A stretch of 64,000 bases of DNA from Nostoc sp. CHAB 5824 (lineage in GTDB: Bacteria; Cyanobacteriota; Cyanobacteriia; Cyanobacteriales; Nostocaceae): assembly GCF_020829665.1 (NCBI RefSeq), contig NZ_JAIVFT010000011.1, forward strand, positions 62,001 to 126,000, written 5' to 3'. The notes under the pieces are model-generated. The model made no database searches. It saw only the letters and a list, made by a program, of their open reading frames with translations, and was not told the DNA's origin. The position numbers and the translations under genes are program-made. This document shows, one piece after another, positions 35,465 to 44,371 of the stretch; position 1 is the stretch's first letter, and each line of letters begins with the position of its first letter.

Positions 35465-35863
35465 ATGATAATTTTTTTGTACTCGATCGCTGCTGCTGCC
35501 GTTCTGATTTACCTGCCATTTTTGCTGGTAGCTTATGCCCGTGCGCGTATTGGGTATGAAATGTTTTCTACTCCTCGCGCCATGTTTGAGAAATTGCCAC
35601 CATACGCCCAACGAGCTACTTGGGCACATCAGAACACCTTTGAAGCGTTTATGGTGTTTGCAGCAGCGGCATTGATGGCATACGTAACTGGTGTCAATTC
35701 AACTAAAGCACAAGTGGCTGCGATCGCCTTTGTGGTAGCCCGTTTGCTATACTCAATTTTTTATATTTTGAATATACCCCTTTTGCGATCGCTCATGTTT
35801 GGCATTGGCATCCTTGGCTGTGCCACTCTCTTTTTCTTGAGCATCATCCAAGCTACTAGTTAA
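35465..35863 (+). CDS. MAPEG-family membrane protein
   Basis: A 132-residue integral membrane protein with four hydrophobic segments (about 3-24, 55-77, 82-100 and 105-127). The loop QRATWAHQNTFEAFMVFAAA matches the R-A-x-x-A-x-x-N-x-x-E core of MAPEG proteins (membrane-associated eicosanoid and glutathione metabolism), where Asn and Glu lie near the glutathione site. Bacterial members are mostly uncharacterised; some have glutathione transferase activity. A soluble GST lies nearby on the opposite strand. The gene is flanked by STRR repeats on both sides. Confidence 0.85.
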   Translation: MIIFLYSIAAAAVLIYLPFLLVAYARARIGYEMFSTPRAMFEKLPPYAQRATWAHQNTFEAFMVFAAAALMAYVTGVNSTKAQVAAIAFVVARLLYSIFYILNIPLLRSLMFGIGILGCATLFFLSIIQATS

Positions 35864-35953
35864 GTGGGGAGTGGGGAGTGGGGAGTGGGAACTGGGGACT
35901 AGGGAAAAATTTTTCCAATACCCAATCCAAAATCCAAAATCTAAAATCCAAAA
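35863..35953. repeat. Heptad short tandem repeats (STRR)
   Basis: GTGGGGA units, then CCAAAAT-type units, between the MAPEG gene and yajQ. Confidence 0.6.
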
Positions 35954-35959
35954 TGTTTT

Positions 35960-36451
35960 ATGGCTTCTACTTTTTCTTTTGACATTGTGAGCGACTTTGA
36001 CCGACAAGAGTTGGTTAACGCTGTCGATCAAGTTATACGAGACATCAAAGGTCGTTACGACCTCAAAGACACTGAAACTACTGTCGAGTTAGTCGAAGAA
36101 AGCATTAACGTTAGTACTGACAGCGAGTTTACCTTAGATTCTGTACACAACATTCTGCGGGAAAAAGCCGCCAAGCGTAACCTCTCCCAAAAAATCTTTG
36201 ATTTTGGTAAGGTTGAATCAGCCAGTGGTAATCGCGTGCGTCAAGAAATCAAACTCAAAAAAGGCATCAGTCAAGAAATCGCCAAACAAATTTCCAAATT
36301 GATTCGGGACGAATTCAAAAAGGTACAAGCCTCAATCCAAGGCGATGCTGTGCGGGTTTCTGCCAAATCTAAAGATGACTTACAAGTAGTCATGCAGCGA
36401 CTAAAACAAGAAGACTACCCAGTTGCTCTGCAATTTACAAATTACCGTTAA
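35960..36451 (+). CDS. yajQ: YajQ-family nucleotide/c-di-GMP-binding protein
   Basis: A 163-residue cytosolic protein, full family length. The N-terminus STFSFDIVSDFDRQELVNA and VIRDIKGRYDLKDT are characteristic, as is the C-terminus VMQRLKQEDYPVALQFTNYR. YajQ has two RRM-like folds, binds RNA or nucleotides, and in some bacteria is a cyclic-di-GMP receptor that partners a transcription factor. No such partner is adjacent. It converges on the GST gene; the short spacer holds an AATTACGAATT-type inverted repeat that may end both transcripts. Confidence 0.93.
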   Translation: MASTFSFDIVSDFDRQELVNAVDQVIRDIKGRYDLKDTETTVELVEESINVSTDSEFTLDSVHNILREKAAKRNLSQKIFDFGKVESASGNRVRQEIKLKKGISQEIAKQISKLIRDEFKKVQASIQGDAVRVSAKSKDDLQVVMQRLKQEDYPVALQFTNYR

Positions 36452-36455
36452 CAGA

Positions 36456-36520
36456 TTCGTAATTCGTAATTAAAAATTCAATTACGAATTACGTTAGCGA
36501 CGCAGGAGCGTTATTACGAA
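36456..36520. terminator. Inverted AATTACGAATT repeats between convergent yajQ and GST genes
   Basis: ATTCGTAATT repeats (36456-36470) are inverted at 36480-36492 and again at 36513-36522. The resulting hairpins could terminate from both sides. Confidence 0.4.
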
Positions 36521-36525
36521 TTATT

Positions 36526-37083
36526 TTAAGTCCGTCCGCCAATACTTCTTTGAAATGCCGGACGCTCAGATAACTGCTTCATATAGTTCAACACCGCTGG
36601 ATAGGGGCTGAGGTCTAGCTTCAGTATCATAGGAATATAATTCAGAATAGACCCCACTGCCACATCAGCAATAGTGAACTCATTGCCAAGTAAAAAAGGT
36701 TGCTTACTGAAAATTTCATTTAACGGAGTCAACAAGCGGGGCATTTCCCGTTCTCGATTCTCCGCTCCAAAAATCCCTGGGCCAAGGGTAGCATTAGCAA
36801 ACAACACCCATTGGGAAAATACAGCACGTTCCTCTGGTGAAAGTGCAGTTTTACCATACTTATCGGCAAGATACAGCAAAATTGCCCCAGATTCCCAAAG
36901 CTTAAAATCCCCGTCAACAATTGCTGGAACTTTACCAACTGGGTTAATTGCCAAATATTCAGGCTGAAGATGTTCACCAGCCTGCATATCGAGCTTGACA
37001 AATTCGTAAGGAATTTTTATTTCCTCTAAATACCATTGAACAATTGAGGCTCGACTACGAGCGCCGCCGTAAAGTTTGAGCAT
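36526..37083 (-). CDS. Glutathione S-transferase family protein
   Basis: A 185-residue soluble protein. The N-terminal thioredoxin-like domain (residues 1-75) includes RSRASIVQWYLEE at the active-site position, then NPVGKVPAIVDGDFKLWESGAILLYLADK with the cis-Pro and the glutathione gamma-Glu-binding E-S pair. The C-terminal all-helical domain (about 85-180) has FTIADVAVG. It conjugates or reduces substrates with glutathione in detoxification. Slightly short but complete. It lies 6 bp after the end of an upstream conserved gene on the same strand and is probably co-transcribed with it. Confidence 0.9.
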   Translation of the reverse strand: MLKLYGGARSRASIVQWYLEEIKIPYEFVKLDMQAGEHLQPEYLAINPVGKVPAIVDGDFKLWESGAILLYLADKYGKTALSPEERAVFSQWVLFANATLGPGIFGAENREREMPRLLTPLNEIFSKQPFLLGNEFTIADVAVGSILNYIPMILKLDLSPYPAVLNYMKQLSERPAFQRSIGGRT

Positions 37084-37089
37084 AATTAC

Positions 37090-37554
37090 TTAAAGAACTT
37101 TGTGAGTATGGGAATGCTGTTTAACGTTATCTTCTTTGGTGACAACTCTAGCGGCATTTAACACCCGTTTACGCTCAATAGAATACTTAAATTCAGTGTA
37201 GTTTGTACCTAAGGGAATCAGGGATTTTGCAGATTCACGACGCTTGTAGGTACGAGCTGCTGCAAATGCGCGTGGTACAAATTCTTCTCCAAACTGAGCC
37301 GACTCTGGGAAGCCATCTGGTAGGAGTTGTGAATCGCCATCCAGCACAGATCCCAAAGTTGTTGCATGAGCCAGCTTATAGGAGGTAGGAATGCCCTTTA
37401 AAAGCGCTTCCAAAGCCGCAGAGGGAATCGGTTCTATAACTTCGATTTGATAAACTTCTCCATCTTCTTTAACGAAGCAGGTTGCCAAGCCGATAACAAT
37501 GTAATCATCGGTTGTTAAATCAGGAGCATTGGGATAGGAAATTGCGGTTGTCAT
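37090..37554 (-). CDS. Conserved hypothetical protein in operon with GST
   Basis: A 154-residue soluble protein from the ATG at 37554 (MTTAISYPNAPDLTTDDY). A longer frame from 37617 starts in spacer-like sequence and is less likely. Motifs include ATCFVKEDGEVYQIEVIEPIP and FVPRAFAAARTYKRRESAKS; the C-terminus is His-rich (KQHSHTHKVL). It looks like a conserved cyanobacterial protein, but I know no function. It precedes the GST gene by 6 bp on the same strand, so a shared transcript is likely. The upstream spacer is repeat-rich. Confidence 0.65.
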   Translation of the reverse strand: MTTAISYPNAPDLTTDDYIVIGLATCFVKEDGEVYQIEVIEPIPSAALEALLKGIPTSYKLAHATTLGSVLDGDSQLLPDGFPESAQFGEEFVPRAFAAARTYKRRESAKSLIPLGTNYTEFKYSIERKRVLNAARVVTKEDNVKQHSHTHKVL

Positions 37555-37629
37555 TGGAAAATTTCTCAAAATTTCAAAATTAAATCTAGATACTGAGGCA
37601 TGGGCGAGCCACTGCAATCTTCTCTGTTG

Positions 37630-37870
37630 GCGCTAGCCTCTCCCAATGTGAGAAGGGGAGACACTAAAAGCGATAACTACACCGTTAGCGAGTCCGTGTA
37701 CCCTTTCCCGGACGCTACGCGAACGGGGAAGCAAGCTACGCGTAGCGTTTCGTAGAGAGCGTCTGGGGTCTCCCCAAGTGAAGCAAGTGGCATCCATCAT
37801 GTCATGGGGGGTTATTCTCCTTGTCTCCCTTGTCTGGCGTGTCTTCTTTCCAACTTCTAATGAACGGCTT
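37630..37870. repeat. Dispersed palindromic repeat cluster
   Basis: Contains the 17-base hairpin sequence shared with 129-145 (at 37764-37780), GCAAGCTACGCGTAGCG and gcgtctgggg motifs, and pieces related to 32.9-33.1 kb and 58.1 kb. The ORF at 37633-37878 is a translation of the repeat. The rest of the gap up to 38152 shows nothing recognised. Confidence 0.6.
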
Positions 37871-38152
37871 GTTGGCATTCTACCAATTTGTCGCTCTCAC
37901 TACTTGACTAGCCTTTGAGATTGACATCTGCTATTTCTGGAATTCACCCTGAGGATGAAGTATTCATGATTAGGTTTGAGAATCAATTGTTTATCTAGGG
38001 CGTAAATTTCTCTTGTGCGACTAGGTTAAGTTCTCTCTTGAGATGGCTTCTAAGTAAGCCTAAATACTTTAAAAATAGACACAGTGGTAAAACCACCATC
38101 AGGGAAAAACTAGAATTTGATTCCACAAAGCACGGATTGAATATAGGAAAAG

Positions 38153-38878
38153 ATGAATATTCACTCATTTTTAACTGACGGTGACCAGCAAAGTAACAAG
38201 TATAAGTTTGTGTTAAATATTATACATGTATCCCAAGAACATAAAAAAAATCACAGTGGTGAATCTGCTTTAGGGGATAGCTACTTACGCTCTTGTGCTT
38301 TAAGGTTAGCTCAACAAAGAGATTATACTGAGGCGATCGCACTTTTAACCCAACTAATTTTCCGCCATCCCCACAATGCCGTTGATTACAATAACCGGGG
38401 GCTGATTTATTTCCAAGGTGGTGAAAGGCAAAAAGCGCTTGACGACTATAACACTGCCCTCAAGCTTAATCCCTATTTAGCTAGTGCTTACAATAATCGG
38501 GCAAATTACTACGCTGCTTGTGGAGAATTAGCAGCAGCACTTGCTGACTACGATCAAGCGATTAATTTAAATCCTCGCCATGTCCGGGCGTGGATTAACC
38601 GAGGCATTACCCGGCGTGACTTGGGGCAATATGAGGAGGCAATTGAGAATTTTGAGGTAGCACAGCTTTTCGGTCAACTAGAAGGTCATATCTGGGCTGA
38701 ACGCGGCAGGACTTACCATCTTTGGGGCGACTGGAACTGTGCCATCGCTGATTATCGTCGCGCTCTGACTCAACTGCCCTTTATCGAAACAACTAGGGAC
38801 GTTACTGGTTGTCGCTTGCGTTTACAAATCGAAAATTGGCTAAACGATTTGTTATCTCCTGGGCGTCCTATCTGGTAG
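38153..38878 (+). CDS. TPR-repeat protein
   Basis: A 241-residue soluble protein. The N-terminal 45 residues are polar. Then about four tetratricopeptide repeats (residues 45-210) follow the canonical pattern, including AVDYNNRGLIYFQGG, ALDDYNTALKLNPYLASAYNNRA, ALADYDQAINLNPRHVRAWINRG and AIADYRRALTQLP. TPR proteins are scaffolds; in cyanobacteria they often serve photosystem assembly or pilus functions, but nothing here defines the partner. AGGA lies 6 bases before the start. It stands alone. A longer upstream spacer carries repeats. Confidence 0.85.
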   Translation: MNIHSFLTDGDQQSNKYKFVLNIIHVSQEHKKNHSGESALGDSYLRSCALRLAQQRDYTEAIALLTQLIFRHPHNAVDYNNRGLIYFQGGERQKALDDYNTALKLNPYLASAYNNRANYYAACGELAAALADYDQAINLNPRHVRAWINRGITRRDLGQYEEAIENFEVAQLFGQLEGHIWAERGRTYHLWGDWNCAIADYRRALTQLPFIETTRDVTGCRLRLQIENWLNDLLSPGRPIW

Positions 38879-39097
38879 ATTAGTCCTTCTAAGGGATTCA
38901 AAATTCAAAATAAATTATTAAATTTTGAGTTAGAGTTTGGTAACGCTGTATCGTTAATGACTAATAAATAATAACTACATAGTTATTTAAGAATTAGCTA
39001 TTAACCATTATTTATCAGCAATAATATAAATTAGCACCCGGTTTATACGTAGCTAGAATCACAAGAAAGCTAAATAATCCCAAATTCGTTATTTGTC

Positions 39098-39508
39098 TTA
39101 GGGTGATGACTCTGTTTGTTCATCTTCTCGGCGATCCGGATTCATCAACACAACCCGACGCTGGCTAGGATCAAATCGGTATCCTTGTTGTTGCATAATA
39201 CTTTTAGTTTGCTGAGGATCGAAGTTACGGCTAAATTCCACCTGCAAACCGTTGACGTGTCCTTCCATCAGCTTGACTTCAGTACTGATTTCTCGCAACT
39301 TTACTTGCTGTGACCAATGATAAGGCAAAAGTTGTGATAAGGCTGATGCTGCAACGGCTGTAATGACAAGATTAACCGCTATTTTGGCTGTGCTTTCCAG
39401 CGCCATCACCTGGTAAGAACGTTGACGAAGATGCCGCTTTGGTCGAGGAATGACCCGGCGTTTTTGTATAGGTTGTAACGGTGGTCTGGATGGTTGAATT
39501 GCGTTCAT
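39098..39508 (-). CDS. Conserved single-pass membrane protein with FtsL-like topology
   Basis: A 136-residue protein. A Pro/Arg-rich cytoplasmic N-terminus (1-40; RRVIPRPKRHLRQRS) precedes one membrane helix (about 43-62, KIAVNLVITAVAASALSQLL). A short coiled-coil-like stretch (about 70-92, KLREISTEVKLMEGHVNGLQ) and an acidic polar tail complete it. Short N-terminus, single helix and coiled coil is the topology of FtsL/FtsB-type division proteins, but there is no clear sequence match. It lies just downstream of psaM on the same strand, with direct repeats (39515-39532 and 39634-39651) in between. Confidence 0.55.
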   Translation of the reverse strand: MNAIQPSRPPLQPIQKRRVIPRPKRHLRQRSYQVMALESTAKIAVNLVITAVAASALSQLLPYHWSQQVKLREISTEVKLMEGHVNGLQVEFSRNFDPQQTKSIMQQQGYRFDPSQRRVVLMNPDRREDEQTESSP

Positions 39509-39514
39509 GATGCT

Positions 39515-39651
39515 AAAAAATAACCTCGCTTAGTGAAGGGAAGCACTGTAAAAGCTCTCTGGCGCTAATTACTGCTTGATTTAGCTGTCATATTACTTCA
39601 TTTTTTTGAAATAGCTACAAGTGTTGTACTAGTTAAAAAATAACCTGGCTT
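39515..39651. repeat. Pair of direct repeats between psaM and the membrane-protein gene
   Basis: TAAAAAATAACCTCGCTTA at 39515-39532 recurs with one substitution at 39634-39651, 119 bp apart. It may be a duplicated regulatory site or a spacer repeat. Confidence 0.4.
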
Positions 39652-39759
39652 ACGTAAGTGCAAGGTTTCTAGCTACTGATGGCATAAAGCCATAAGGTCT
39701 GGAAATTACACCCCGTACTGCCAGGATTATTAGCTTTTTAACTGTGTCACATCGTAGTG

Positions 39760-39891
39760 TTACTTGTAAAGTTCTGTGGCTAATCGCCAAGCTAGAACTC
39801 CTGGGATTAGCGCCACAACTAGAGCGATGTAGACTTGAGTATCTGAGATGGAAGATATCTGAGCGATGTACAGAGTATCTAAAATAGGCAT
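39760..39891 (-). CDS. psaM: Photosystem I subunit XII, with an N-terminal duplication
   Basis: A 43-residue protein, too short for routine ORF calling. The second half, SDTQVYIALVVALIPG then VLAWRLATELYK, is clearly PsaM, a single-helix subunit of the photosystem I trimer in the thylakoid membrane. AGGAGG lies 9 bases before the ATG, supporting this start. PsaM is usually about 30 residues; here MPILDTLYIAQISSI precedes the normal SDTQ start. The extra part looks like a duplicate: LDTLYIAQI against SDTQVYIAL, and the DNA matches too (GATACTC and TACATCGCTC occur twice). A conserved Pro in the helix and the basic C-terminus are intact. Confidence 0.9.
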   Translation of the reverse strand: MPILDTLYIAQISSISDTQVYIALVVALIPGVLAWRLATELYK

Positions 39892-40048
39892 GGCTGAAAA
39901 CCTCCTAACCTGAATAGATTTTGAACAGTTCGTTTACTACTTTTCCTTGTTTTGCCAAGATTGTGGAATATCTTGTTACAAGATGCAACAAAAGCAGTTA
40001 TTAGTCAGTAGCCGTTAGTAATTCTTTATTAAAAAAATTTATAAAACT

Positions 40049-41317
40049 ATGGATTTGTATTTGGGTATCGACTTCGGCACGTCTGGCGCACGCGGTATAG
40101 TGATTGACGAGGAAGCTAGCATCCAGGCACAGGTGCGATATCCCTTCCAAGATTCACCAGCCCCTGTTATGCCAAAAATTTGGCAGGAGGCTTTGTTTGT
40201 GCTGGTGGAACAAATACCTGACCAATTGCGGCGAGAAATTAAAGCGATCGCAATTAATGGTACTTCTTCCACTGTCTTGCTGGTCGATGCCGTTGGTAAT
40301 CCAACAGATGCACCATTGCTGTATAACGATGCGCGGGGATCATCTGTGCTAGAGCATTTGAGGAGTATCGCACCCCCTAATCATACCGTGTTGAGTGCCA
40401 CCTCCAGCCTAGCCAAACTTTTGTGGATGAGGCAACAACCCTCTTTTAGTGAAGCTAGATATTTCTTGCATCAAGCAGATTGGCTGGCGTTTCTCCTACA
40501 TGGACAATTGGGTATTAGCGATTACCATAATGCTTTAAAGCTGGGTTATGACGTAGAAGAGTTGAAATACCCAGAATGGCTAGAAAATTTGCAAATACCG
40601 ATTCAGCTACCCAAAGTTTTAACCCCTGGTACTACCATTGCCGAATTGCATCCTGAAATTGCGGATAAATTCGGTTTCCGCCGTGATTGTTTTGTGTGTG
40701 CTGGTACAACTGATAGTATTGCGGCTTTTCTCGCCAGTGGGGCAAAATTACCTGGTGAAGCCGTGACTTCCCTTGGTTCAACGTTGGTACTAAAGTTGTT
40801 AAGTCGTACCCGTGTAGAAGATGCCAGATATGGAATTTACAGCCATCGCCTGGGGGATTTGTGGCTGACTGGTGGTGCTTCTAATACTGGGGGTGCAGTA
40901 CTAAAGCAATTTTTCACAAACGCTGAGTTAGAAAGCCTTAGCCGGGAAATTGATGCATCAAAAGCCAGCGAGTTAGATTATTATCCATTGTTAAAGGCAG
41001 GCGATCGCTTTCCGATTAATGATCCTAATTTACCCCCACGTTTGTCACCACGCCCAAATCATCCAGTGGAATTTTTGCATGGGTTATTAGAAAGCATTGC
41101 CCGCATAGAAGCGCGAGGGTATAAATTATTACAACAAATGGGCGCAGACAAGTTGAGCCGTGTTTATACTGCTGGCGGTGGTGCGGCGAATGACACTTGG
41201 AATGCAATTAGGGCGCGTCATTTGCAGGTTCCTGTAGTGGCGTCAGTGTCCACAGAAGCAGCTTACGGAACGGCGCTGTTAGCGATGGGAGGCGGAATTA
41301 AGGGTGAACAAGAGTAA
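40049..41317 (+). CDS. FGGY-family carbohydrate kinase (D-ribulose/xylulose kinase-like)
   Basis: A 422-residue cytosolic sugar kinase, shorter than bacterial xylulokinase (about 490). It has the N-terminal phosphate motif DLYLGIDFGTSGARGIVID. The catalytic Asp is probably in the FLHQADWLAFLLHG region or FVCAGTTDSIAAFLAS. The C-terminal ATPase motif is VYTAGGGAANDTWNAIRAR, and ALLAMGGG ends the fold. It transfers phosphate from ATP to a pentulose. I recall that short cyanobacterial and plant plastid members act on D-ribulose; this assignment is tentative. The gene is monocistronic and convergent with mcrC; hairpins fill the spacer. Confidence 0.85.
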   Translation: MDLYLGIDFGTSGARGIVIDEEASIQAQVRYPFQDSPAPVMPKIWQEALFVLVEQIPDQLRREIKAIAINGTSSTVLLVDAVGNPTDAPLLYNDARGSSVLEHLRSIAPPNHTVLSATSSLAKLLWMRQQPSFSEARYFLHQADWLAFLLHGQLGISDYHNALKLGYDVEELKYPEWLENLQIPIQLPKVLTPGTTIAELHPEIADKFGFRRDCFVCAGTTDSIAAFLASGAKLPGEAVTSLGSTLVLKLLSRTRVEDARYGIYSHRLGDLWLTGGASNTGGAVLKQFFTNAELESLSREIDASKASELDYYPLLKAGDRFPINDPNLPPRLSPRPNHPVEFLHGLLESIARIEARGYKLLQQMGADKLSRVYTAGGGAANDTWNAIRARHLQVPVVASVSTEAAYGTALLAMGGGIKGEQE

Positions 41318-41356
41318 TTGTGTAACAATCTTTTCGTAGGTATTTCGTAAATCAGT

Positions 41357-41499
41357 ATCTATCCCAGTGACAATCTACATATCTCGGCCGATACTGGGAT
41401 GATTAGATACCGGACTATAGATTCCAGGTTCATGATCTGGGCAGCTATTCGGGGATGGGTGCTTCGCCACAAGCGAATGTCATCTGTCCCCTTTATTAA
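41357..41499. terminator. Hairpins between convergent FGGY kinase and mcrC genes
   Basis: ATCCCAGT (41361-41368) pairs with ACTGGGAT (41393-41400). A second potential stem runs from GGGGATG (about 41453) to CATCTGTCCCC (about 41479). No long U-run is present; bidirectional termination is likely. Confidence 0.4.
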
Positions 41500-42717
41500 T
41501 TATTGGTGTGAGTTCTGAGGGATTAGGAGAAAAAGGTTTTTTAAGAAGGTTTGACCTGCGCGATCGAGATTATCATCTAGGGAAAAGGTGAGGCTATTGA
41601 CTCGGATTTCGTCACTTTTAATATCTAGTGGCTGTGTCAAGTCTTTGGGGTATATCAAAAAGGCTTGCTTACATTTGGTTGTGTTGGCGTAGCTGATCAT
41701 TTGATGAATATCTGTATTTACTGTAGATTCAGAGGCTTTATACTTTGTATCTAGAACTGCTATTGTTTTGCCAGTAGCAGTATTACAAAGTAATATATCT
41801 ATAATAAAGTGTCGATTTTGACTAACTTCTATTGGATGTTGCTGTTTAAAAAAATAGCCTTGCGGCGTGTTTTTCTTAAGCCATTCTGCAACAAAAAGTT
41901 CATATAAATGTGCCATATCAACGAGAAAGGGTAGAGTTTTGTAATTTCCCCTTTCATGACTGGGACTACTATTTTCTAAAAAGAATCGACATAAATTATG
42001 TAATGGTTGATAGTCTGTATTGAGACGATTATACTGTCTGGCGATACAATCTTCTGCGCTACAAGGTTGCAGCGTTACTAATCCTTGTAGAGCGTGATAA
42101 GCTTTTCGTATTATTGGTGATACTCTTTCTGAACATAAACTGCTACGACCAATGATATAAAGTGTCCATGCCAGGATTTGATTTTCTTTAACATCAGCCG
42201 TATGTTCTTCGTAATTGCATTTAAGTTTAACATTCCACGGCTTTTGAATTATCTGTTGCACATCTAGCCTTCCCCGCGCATAAGAAAGCTGCTGTGTTTT
42301 AGGCAAGTAAGTACGATATAATCCTTTGCGGCACCGTTCTAAAACTTTATCGGCTAATATCTGAGCCAGATTATTATAAAAATTCTCAAGAGATTCACAA
42401 TCCATCAGCCCTTCGAGAAAGCGAAACCCTTTTAAATTGTAGGCATATTCCAGCATTCCGAAGAGGTTTTGGATAGGCACTTTCGAATTTATTTTTAGAT
42501 GCAATTCAGGAGTTACAGGAATGTAACCTACCCATCCTTTAGCTTTGATTTTCCAATGTTCTTTCGTTTTATGGTTAGGAAATTCTATATCTACTTGTGT
42601 TTTGTATTTTTCATATAACTCGACTCCGACTGAATCTGGTATTTCATAACGCTGAAATAATTTATTTTCGTATTCTGTAAGTTCAATAATTCTTGATTTT
42701 GCTGGGTTTATATCCAT
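41500..42717 (-). CDS. mcrC: McrC-type nuclease subunit of an McrBC restriction system
   Basis: A 405-residue protein. The N-terminal region has the McrC-like WVGYIPVTPELHLKINSK and MLEYAYNL. The C-terminal PD-(D/E)xK nuclease has DILLCN (Asp), AVLDTKYK (D-x-K) and DIHQMISYA (Gln), the metal-binding set. McrC pairs with McrB to cut DNA with modified cytosines after GTP-driven translocation. Its start overlaps the end of mcrB by 10 bases, so translation is coupled. Acquired by transfer or lost in relatives is plausible for a restriction system, but the codon use looks local. The function is a good family assignment; the target modification is unknown. Confidence 0.88.
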   Translation of the reverse strand: MDINPAKSRIIELTEYENKLFQRYEIPDSVGVELYEKYKTQVDIEFPNHKTKEHWKIKAKGWVGYIPVTPELHLKINSKVPIQNLFGMLEYAYNLKGFRFLEGLMDCESLENFYNNLAQILADKVLERCRKGLYRTYLPKTQQLSYARGRLDVQQIIQKPWNVKLKCNYEEHTADVKENQILAWTLYIIGRSSLCSERVSPIIRKAYHALQGLVTLQPCSAEDCIARQYNRLNTDYQPLHNLCRFFLENSSPSHERGNYKTLPFLVDMAHLYELFVAEWLKKNTPQGYFFKQQHPIEVSQNRHFIIDILLCNTATGKTIAVLDTKYKASESTVNTDIHQMISYANTTKCKQAFLIYPKDLTQPLDIKSDEIRVNSLTFSLDDNLDRAGQTFLKNLFLLIPQNSHQ

Positions 42718-44135
42718 AGTTTATTTTTTATTTCATCCCAGCGAAACTGATCTACTTTTTCCAGCTGGTTAAAAAAGTATTCTTCTAAATATGGTTCAAT
42801 TTCCATGCGCCATATATCTTCTATATCTTCACGTAGGTTGTCTGTTAAAAAGAATGAAATACCAATTTCGTAGTTTTTATCTGCGATCACCTGATTTAAT
42901 TGCTGTAAAATATTAATTAATCCCTCTACTGGAACACCTGTTTTTTGGTGATAACGTTCTAGCACTTTATAGTTTGGGCGAAGTTCAATAAATGCAAAAC
43001 GACGGCGTAGCGCATGGTCTATATTGGCAATAGACCTATCTGCTGTATTCATTGTCCCAATAATACGGACATTTTTCGGGATACGAAAGTTGTTACCGCC
43101 AGCTAATGGAATTTCTCTATCTCGGTACTCAAGTAAGTACATCAATTCACCAAAAACTTGTGCGAGATTAGCGCGGTTTATTTCATCGATAACTAAAACA
43201 CAAGCATTTTCACGAGACTCAGCTTTTTTACAAAATTCTAAAAGTCTTCCTGGAACAAGTGGATATGCTAATACTCCATTTTGGCTTTGAGGACGAATGC
43301 CTTGAATGAAATCTTCATAAGAGTATGCTGGATGAAATTGCACCAGTTCCGAGAAACCGTCACCACCACCGATTAAATGTTTAGCAAGTTTTTCAGCAAG
43401 ATAAGTTTTTCCTGTTCCAGGTGAACTATATAAAATTGTTTGACCTTTACGATTAATTGTACGTATCCAGCGTTCTAGTGTTGGTTGGGAAAGTCCAGTA
43501 TCTTCAGCGCATTGGTCTAAACTATATTTAGGTTTACTAGAATGTATATATTGACTAACAGCAGGTATTGGCTCCTTAAATACTGCTTGTAAAAAGAAGG
43601 GAAGATAATGTTGAAACCATTTTTTAAATTTATTAACTAGTTCTTCTTTAGAGGAATTTAATATTTCTTGTTCAGTAAAACAACAACTATCATTAGATTT
43701 AAAATCAAACGCATTAACATTTTCAGCAATTAAATCTGCTATCATTACAGGATTTATTTCTACAATTTTTCTGGCTAGAAATGTACCTGCAAAATCTATA
43801 AACTTTATTTTAATACCTGTATCGAATAATTGTATATATAACAATGAAAATATATCTAAATCCTTGCGTAATCTGAATTTATGAGGAGATCCTAACATAT
43901 TAGTGTCTACCTCAATTAATAATCTAGCTGGTTTTATTATATAAAAATCAAGGGCAGCAATTTCACATGGTATTTCTTGATATATTAATTGGCAAAAATT
44001 AATAAAAGGCTCCTTGACTGTGTTTAACAAATCTTTATAATCTTGAAAACTATCCTTACGATTATTCTTGTATTCTTTAATTGCTTCAAAGTGATTACAA
44101 GAAAAAAGTGGTTTTAAATTTTGATTATTATCCAT
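42708..44135 (-). CDS. mcrB: McrB-type AAA+ GTPase subunit of an McrBC restriction system
   Basis: A 475-residue protein. Residues 1-200 are a lineage-specific N-terminal region, presumably the DNA-modification reader; I do not recognise DUF3578 or a SRA-like domain. The AAA+ domain follows: Walker A SSPGTGKTYLAEKL (about 240), Walker B VLVIDEINRANLAQVFGE, and the McrB signature GTMNTADRSIANIDHALRRR. GTP, not ATP, is hydrolysed in the family. The C-terminal part ends at about 475 (typical McrB 455-465). It lies first in a two-gene operon with mcrC. The upstream 235 bp are AT-rich promoter DNA. Confidence 0.9.
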   Translation of the reverse strand: MDNNQNLKPLFSCNHFEAIKEYKNNRKDSFQDYKDLLNTVKEPFINFCQLIYQEIPCEIAALDFYIIKPARLLIEVDTNMLGSPHKFRLRKDLDIFSLLYIQLFDTGIKIKFIDFAGTFLARKIVEINPVMIADLIAENVNAFDFKSNDSCCFTEQEILNSSKEELVNKFKKWFQHYLPFFLQAVFKEPIPAVSQYIHSSKPKYSLDQCAEDTGLSQPTLERWIRTINRKGQTILYSSPGTGKTYLAEKLAKHLIGGGDGFSELVQFHPAYSYEDFIQGIRPQSQNGVLAYPLVPGRLLEFCKKAESRENACVLVIDEINRANLAQVFGELMYLLEYRDREIPLAGGNNFRIPKNVRIIGTMNTADRSIANIDHALRRRFAFIELRPNYKVLERYHQKTGVPVEGLINILQQLNQVIADKNYEIGISFFLTDNLREDIEDIWRMEIEPYLEEYFFNQLEKVDQFRWDEIKNKLWI

Positions 44136-44371
44136 AAAAAAGCCAAATATTAAAAATAAAAATATTTACCACTTTATCTTACTAGTCATTTCATCGTACT
44201 GAGTTTAATAAATAAAATGCTAGCGTACAAACACGTAAAGAAAAGAAAGCCAAATTGTGGGTTTAAAGTAATCGGATGCTAGAAAAACTTCAGGTATTTT
44301 GTAGATGCGGATGAATGCCTTATGGCAGTAGGCTGCTTTAATGACAGCAAGCGTAACACGGAGACAAAAAA

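Noticed and set aside
37633..37878. 81-codon minus-strand frame
   Set aside because: Also translated repeat sequence.
2874..44135. A single defence island joining the TIR-like, STAND and McrBC genes
   Set aside because: They are up to 40 kb apart with ordinary genes between them and no mobile-element boundaries.
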